Assembly (NCBI GenBank): GCA_026119855.1
Contig: JAOWBW010000220.1
Location: 364,828-428,827, forward strand
Length of the DNA stretch: 64,000 bases
Direction: 5' to 3'
DNA from: Campanula takesimana
Lineage: Eukaryota > Streptophyta > Magnoliopsida > Asterales > Campanulaceae
Part shown: piece by piece, positions 57,821-64,000 of the stretch
How the letters are laid out: each line of letters starts with the position of its first letter
How positions within the stretch are numbered: position 1 is the first letter of the stretch
Program-made: the position numbers and the translations under genes
The notes under the pieces: generated by a model
What the model saw: the letters and a program-made list of their open reading frames with translations, nothing else
Database searches by the model: none
What the model was told of the DNA's origin: nothing

Positions 57821-59274
57821 TGTTGGTCCCAAAAGGCAACAAGGGTATGAAAAATAGCTAGAGGGGGGGTGAATAGCTGTTTTAAAATTCTTTTCGTACC
57901 CTTGAAAAACTCAATTGTAAATGCGCACTTTATCAAGTAAGCGTTATGAAATGCGCCTAAGTGAGTGAGTGAAATGCACAGCGGAATTTAGTAATGAAAA
58001 TAGGCGCAACGAGTGAAAAAGTGGCGCACACACACTCTAAGTATTTTGGCTCAAAGTGGTTGAAATAAGGAACTAAGGCAAATGATATAACAACACAACA
58101 CAATTCAGTTCAATCAATCTACAATGAGTAAACAAGCAAATAGTGAGTGAAAATAATAACTTGAAAGAAATGACAAGATAATAACACAAGCTATTTGGAG
58201 AGGTTCGATCAATGAAAGATCTACGTCCTCTACCAAGATGGTTAGTCTTGGATTTCTAATGGAGATCTTATATAATGAGTGAGTGTTACAAATTACAACT
58301 TTTGAGCTTCTACACTAACTCAAGATCTAATATTCTACGAATGAACAAATCCAAAACAATAACCGGTGTATCTCTAAAAGATGGATCTAAATGATCAAAC
58401 TTAAAGAGGTGCGTGTGTGAATTTAGGATCAAGGCTCTTTAGATCTTTATGATTTAGAGCACAATGAAACTAAAGTGTTATAGCTTTGAAGATCTGGGCT
58501 AAGGATGAAGGTATGAAGATGTTCTTGAGGAAATCTGGAAAAACGAAGGCAATCTTCAAATCTTCAACAAATGCTTTGAGAGAGAAATTCTTGAAATTCT
58601 TAGCAAAACTCAGCAACTTCAAAATGTTGAAGTTATGGGGTATTTATAGTGAACTTAAAAAACTAGCCGTTGGAAATCCTTGTGGATAAGATGAGCTGTC
58701 GCTCGTTGATTGGAGCATGCATATATTATGTCCATTTTGACACTCAACATAAATGTGACCGTTATGGACACGTGTCAACAGATTAGGCGCATATGCATCT
58801 TTTAACCACCGTTGGATCATTGGCGTAATTTGAATTCTCTTCAAGTCTTCAATAAATCACTGAGTGTTGAATAAACATGTTGAGGCGCATTGAGCCAAGA
58901 GGCGCATTGAGCCAAGAGGCGCACAGTAAGCGTGCGCTTAATTCAAGGGGCGCAGAGGCGCGTAACATAGCTTATGAAGAAATCCTTATGCGCGCGCTCT
59001 AAATGGCGCATGGCGCGAATGTAGAAGGCGCGTGGCGCGTGACGCAGGAGGCGCATAAGCGCGGCTCAAACTCACTGAGTGATTTTTCTTGAAACTTGAT
59101 CTTCTTGCCCTATTTCTAAGCCTATTCTATAACAATGGACAACTTAAAAAATGAAGTATAAATACTTCTTACATGTGGGTCTAAAGTCCATGAAATAAAA
59201 CTTAGGTGATGGATCAATCAAATCTAATAAATCCTATTACATTAAAACTGAGATATGTGTGGGCATACCCAACA
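57821..59274 (-). mobile_element. 3' LTR of Sirevirus-like element C
   Basis: 1454 bp; on the minus strand TGTTGGGTATGCCCAC..GGGACCAACA, termini like element A. TATA box on the minus strand CACTATAAATACC near 58648. A dense GCGC block (GGCGCA/GCGCGC on the plus strand) at 58880-59065 lies upstream of it. The left flank GATGC (57816-57820) should be half of the TSD; the other half is outside the window. Confidence 0.9.
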
Positions 59275-59800
59275 ATCTCCCCCTATTTGATTGATGCCAT
59301 TACCTACTATATCAAGGACAAACATTATACTTGATAAAAACATGTCCAAATGAATGAAATTGGTAATTCATGTCTCAAGTTAATGCACACACTAGTCCAA
59401 AATATAGATTTCTAATCTATTCCAATAAGAATAAAGAATTACATATGGAAAGATAGAAACAACAGTTTAACACATTCAAAATGATATATGATTTTTAGTT
59501 TTGAAATGTGTTTAAACCAAGTTTAAACTTAATGCATGAAAGTATGAAACAATTCAATATGATGCATATGAATTTAAGCAATATTCATTGTTCTACAAAC
59601 AAGGAGTTTGAGTGAACAAGGTTTGATAATAAGTGATGCATTGTTCTCATTAAAACTTGGGGTGTAAGAGTTACAAATTACAAGTTTCGAATAGAACAAA
59701 AGCAAAAAGGTGCTAAAACAAGTAAGCACAAAATCACTAACACAAGAGTTGATTCTATTACAAAAAGGTTCTAAAAACTTACAAACAAAAATAATAGAAA
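59275..59800 (-). other. PPT and 3' untranslated region of element C
   Basis: On the minus strand the PPT TAGGGGGAGAT (59285-59275) abuts the LTR and matches that of A. The rest is AT-rich with no ORF. Confidence 0.75.
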
Positions 59801-62027
59801 CTAAGGGTTGGGAGGCGCATCATCTTCCTTCAAACCTTCAACGATCTCTGAAACAGAACGCTGAATTTGTTTAGCGAGCTGATGACTACGGTTCGCTAAG
59901 CCCTGAGTGTCAGTGACACTGGAGTGAGTGGCAGTGATACCGTCTCTAATGTAACTCAAGTGATTCACATTGATGTTTTGGTATTTATCAATGGAACGCT
60001 GAGTGATTTGCTGCTGCTGAGAAATATTTTCTTCCAAGATTTGAATGTGAGCTTCAATGGCATTTTGAGCCGTGATAATGTCGGAAGAAATATGTTCGGC
60101 GCGTCTGTCAGAGCTAGAGTGAGCAGCAGTAAAGTGAGTGACAACCAATTCTTTCAAGACATCCAACTTTGATACTAGCACGTTCATGTTGGATTGAGAC
60201 GCAGCAGACTGAGGTATGAAAGTAGGCGCAGAAGCGGTGGTTTGCGCCTGATCAGTATGAGGTAGAACCTGAGTCTGCGCCGGAGGAGGAGAAGGAGCAG
60301 AAAGTTTGTCCTTGAGAGAGTTCATCTCCCCCTTAATGGCAGCGATCTCTTCAGATTGATCAGTGAGTAAGGAAGTAAGAAGCTCAAATTGAGACTTTAT
60401 ATGTGTCTGTCCTTGCTCTAAGTTTGCTTGCCCCTGCTGCAAAGAATGAAGAATGGAAAGTACCTCGCTCAAATCGGGAGCAGATGGAGGAGGCGCAGGG
60501 GTAGACAGGGGCGCATTATCTTGAAGGGGCGCAATAGGAGATGGAGGCGCAAGAGGAGGTGAATGAGTAGGAGACTCAAATTCATCTTCAGTTTCAACAT
60601 CAACAGTTTCAACAACAACTGTTTCAACATCAACAGTTTCCGTTGTGATTTGATCTGGCCCAGGTGGAGGCGCAACTGGAGAGGGAGTGCGCTGAGGGAT
60701 GGTCTCTTGCTCCCCCTGAACTGGTTCCTCTAAGTCTGAAAACATCATCGCCAAAAAAATCAGAGATGAGTTGTACCCTTGACACGTTGGTACGTTGAAA
60801 TTTGAACGGAGGCGCTCGGAGAGTGGGGGCGCGTTGAGTAGGCGCGCGCTGGGTAGGCGCGGAAACAGAAGGCCCTTTCTCAATATCAGCGCTTAATCCA
60901 GCGCCTTTCATGCGCTCTAACTTTTCTGACTCAGCAGCTTGTTTGGCTTGAAAATCTTCATCTTTTTTTCTTTGAGCCTCAAGTCTGCTGGCTTCCTGCG
61001 CTAGCCTTAGATCTCGCTCTTCATCAGTTTCAAATCTAGTACGTTTGATAGGCGCACGAGGAGGGTCATCAACTACCCGTTTTCCTTTGCTTTTCTCTGC
61101 GCCTGGCAAGGGATCAGCGCTTTGTCTAGCGCTTGCCTTCACTGCGCTCTTTATTAATGGTGCGCTTTTAAGAACTGGCACATCATCTGACTCTGTGTCT
61201 TCATCAACTAAGCCTTCAACAGTCTTGATTTGAATTCCTTTGGCGCGCTTTGTAGGCTTCTTTCTGCGCTTCTTGAGGTCCAAATTCGCTTTTCCAAACG
61301 TTGGAACATCATTGATCTTATACTCAGGATTCTCATTCAAAAACTTAACTAACTCAGGGTAAGTTAGAAAAAGTTTTGTGAGAAGAAGGCAGTGTGAGCG
61401 GAATCTGGTCTTTCCATCACTCTTGTTCTTCACAAATTTATCAATCTGCTCATGCAGTGTCTTGAACAGAATGTGAGGCCAGTGAAGCTTCTCCTTGGCC
61501 ATGATGGAAGCTGTGTATTCCCATTGTTCCACAGTGAATCGGTTCACGTTCCCAGTTTTGAAAACAATTGAAGTTCCCACCAAGTGCGCGATGTGAGTCA
61601 AGAGTTCTCCACCATCTCGAATTTCAGTGTTTTTGATATTATTTTGAAGCGTGGGAATATTTAGAAGTGAAGCAGCCATCCTGTTCTGATCATCAATAGA
61701 GTAAGTCATCGGACGCCCAATAATGCGATCTTCACCCGTAGATGGAAAACCGAGCAAGTGTCGAATCACAGATGATGAAATATGGACGTCAACATTTTGA
61801 ACGCGAGCCTCAATCCGGTAGTGAGTGCGCCCATTTACATCAATTTCCACTAGAACAGTAGTGGAAAAGAACTCATCCACGAGGAGCGCAGAATAAAAAG
61901 CTTGGTCCATGGTGAATAGAGGGAGCAGACCAGCTACGCGCAGGGTTTCAATTATTTCTCTTCTAATCACTTCACCAGATAACTCTAATAGATCAAGAGA
62001 TTCTTCAAGTTTGAAATTTGCAAGGTC
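59801..62027 (-). pseudogene. Envelope-like gene of element C, one frame break, no own ATG
   Basis: Homologous to the 820-codon protein of A: ..VAGLLPLFTMDQAFYSALLV matches ..KMGLLPFFTFDQDFHVLALV. Segment one (62027 to about 60755) has the N-terminal domain then a Lys/Arg/Glu/Ala-rich part. Segment two, in another frame (about 60755 to 59801), starts after a single-base change near a T7 run and has a Pro-rich acidic stretch, a VDVETVVVETVDVET repeat and C-terminal coiled coils. The reading frame opens directly at the junction with pol, with TGA upstream in frame and only a GTG. No membrane helix or signal peptide seen. Confidence 0.8.
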
Positions 62028-63996
62028 CCATTTCACCTCTCAAAAACATGAACCGTTTCGCGTTGAGTGCTTTCGTTAGAATGTCGGCGATTTGATAGTC
62101 GGTTCCCACGTGTTCCAAATGAATATTGCCTTTCTCCACGTGGTCTTTGAGGAAGTGATATTTGATGTCGATGTGCTTGGTCTTTGAGTGCATGACAGAA
62201 TTTTCAGAAACCGCAATTGTTGATGTATTGTCGCAGTAGATGGGACAATTTTCTTCGATGATATCATAGTCCACCAATTGCTGCTTCATCCAGAGTATTT
62301 GGCAACAACAACTTCCCGCAGCGATATATTCGGCTTCGGTTGTTGAAACAGATACAGAAGCTTGTTTCTTACTTGCCCATGACACAAGTCGATATCCGAG
62401 GAAATGACAGGTGCCACTAGTGCTTTTCCTATCAATTGTGCACGCTGCATAATCCGCATCTGAATAACCTACAAGTTTAAAGTTCGAATCTTTGGTGTAC
62501 CAAAGTCCAAGGTTAACAGTGCCAGAGAGATATCTTATAATACGTTTCACAGCAATTAAGTGTGCTTCTCTAGGGTCGGATTGATAACGAGCACAAACAC
62601 AAACACTAAACATAATATCAGGCCTACTAGCAGTAAGGTAAAGGAGTGAGCCAATCATACCTCGATAGAGCGTTTGATCAACACGTTTACCTTTTAAATC
62701 TTTGTCGAGTTTGTTGCCGGTGGCCATTGGAGTATCGTATGCTTTAGCGTTCTCAAGTCCAAACTTCTTGATTAAGTCCTTTGTGTATTTGGCTTGATTG
62801 ATAAAGATGCCTTCACTCATTTGCTTGATTTGAAGCCCGAGGAAGAATGTGAGTTCTCCCATCATGCTCATTTCAAACTTGCTCTTCATTAGTTTCTCAA
62901 AACGCTTGCACAACAATTCATTAGTAGAACCAAATATAATATCATCAACATAAATTTAAACAAGTAATTTATGACCATTATGTTTGGCAATGAAAAGAGT
63001 TGTATCGATTTTACCGCGAGTGAAGCCTTTTTCGATGAGAAACTTTGATAGTGTATCATACCACGCTCTTGGTGCTTGTTTGAGTCCATACAAAGCTTTC
63101 TGGAGTTTGTACACATGATTTGGAAATTGTGAATCTTCAAACCCAGGTGGTTGAGCAACATAGACTTGTTCTTGGAGTTCACCATTTAGAAACGCGCTCT
63201 TCACATCCATTTGATATAACTTGAAGTTCTTGTGAGCGGCGTAAGCTAGAAATAATCTGATAGCTTCAAGTCTTGCTACGGGCGCAAAAGTTTCATCGTA
63301 GTCAATTCCTTCTTCTTGCCTATAGCCTTGTGCAACCAATCTTGCTTTGTTTCTCGTGATGGTTCCATTGTCATCCATCTTGTTCCTGAACACCCATTTC
63401 GTACCGATCACTCCATGATCATTCGGTCTAGGAACTAGAGTCCAAACCTTACATCGTTCAAATTGATTGAGTTCTTCTTGCATTGCAACAACCCAATTAG
63501 GATCTTGGAGCGCTTCATCAGCCTTCTTTGGTTCAATTTGAGAGATAAATGCAGTGTAAGCATCAAAGTTTGTAGCTCTCCTTGTACGAACACCAACTTG
63601 TAGATCACCGATGATATTAGCAATTGGATGACCTCTAACTTCACGAATTTCAGGAGGTAAGTTAGGTTGAGTCGTAGAAACTTGAAGGTCTTCAATTGGT
63701 ACATCTTCACCAGATTCAAAGTCATTGAAGTTTGGGGGTTGAACTGGCTCAGAATTGAAATTTGGGTTTACACCAGATGTAGCAGTAGAAATAGGCGCGT
63801 GAGAGGAATCATGAGGCGCATCATTTGAGTGAGGCGCAATAGAGGATTCACCAGGCGCATTATACATTGAATTAGGCGCATTTGATGTAGATGGATTTCC
63901 TTGTGTTGATAGATTCTGATCTTGAGTGGGCGCAACATAAATAGGAGCACCTGTATCATTTAGCTCAATAGAATCATCAGCAACATTTGGAGCCAA
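62005..63996 (-). pseudogene. pol: pol of element C: RT and RNase H, one stop
   Basis: Starts outside the window. Reads through an Ala-Pro-rich linker (about 63960-63700), RT with KWVFRNKMDDNG, YQMDVKSAFLNGEL, YGLKQAPRAWY and catalytic YVDD near 62945, then RNase H (YSDADYAACTIDRKST, STTEAEYIAAGSCCC, YCDNTSTIA). One stop, TAA at 62958-62956 (CAA in element A), just before YVDD. The last codons are RGEMG, then GPCKFQT and a stop: the end is replaced by the first bases of the envelope-like exon. About 85-90% identical in protein to A. Confidence 0.9.
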
Positions 63997-64000
63997 ATGT

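Noticed and set aside
60735..60765. Programmed ribosomal frameshifting at the T7 run
   Set aside because: A -1 slip there leads quickly to a stop; the needed change is +1, so a simple indel is more likely.

Overview
The window is repeat-dense nuclear DNA of a flowering plant, most likely a eudicot with a large genome; the species cannot be told from the sequence. No single-copy host gene is visible. Nearly every interpretable base belongs to an LTR retrotransposon, a DNA transposon or a tandem repeat. Element boundaries below were read by eye from TG..CA LTR ends, primer binding sites (PBS), polypurine tracts (PPT) and matching target-site duplications (TSD).

Layout. 1-1543 is the LTR of a Sirevirus-like Ty1/copia element (B). 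2337-3168 is a non-autonomous hAT element that contains three snRNA-type promoter modules. 4534-17803 is a complete Sirevirus-like element (A; TSD TACTG) with near-identical LTRs, a broken gag-pol and an intact 820-codon envelope-like ORF. 17804-22850 is a patchwork of LTR pieces, a Stowaway MITE and a plastid-type 23S rRNA fragment. 22851-57820 is a nest: a Tork-type copia remnant (minus) holds an Angela/BARE-type copia element C1 (22887-54722, TSD ATAAT). C1 holds a gypsy Tat/Ogre-like element G1 (minus, 26085-48913, TSD GCTTG) and a 984-bp solo LTR. G1 holds a second Tat-like element G2 (plus, 32006-45853, TSD GACCC). Two more hAT elements sit in the Tork remnant. 57821-64000 is the 3' part of another Sirevirus-like element (C, minus): LTR, envelope-like gene and pol.

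LTR divergence agrees with the nesting: C1 LTRs differ by several percent, G1 by about 1%, G2 by about three bases in 1.1 kb. G1 and G2 carry gag-type ORFs but no pol. They share a tRNA-Arg-type PBS, the same PPT and two families of repeated hairpin sequences, although their LTRs differ, so they probably use the same trans-acting machinery.

Most interesting points: (1) the envelope-like gene of element A has what looks like its own promoter, a short first coding exon and a 762-bp intron; (2) in element C, pol is joined to the envelope-like ORF at exactly the position of that intron's acceptor, as expected if a spliced RNA was reverse transcribed; (3) each Sirevirus-like element is sprinkled, even inside its ORFs, with its own CpG-containing hexamer (ACCGCA in A, AACCGC in B, TGCGCC in C), and every LTR family here has a private CpG-rich block upstream of its TATA box. 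This could be a sequence-specific self-recognition or anti-silencing system.
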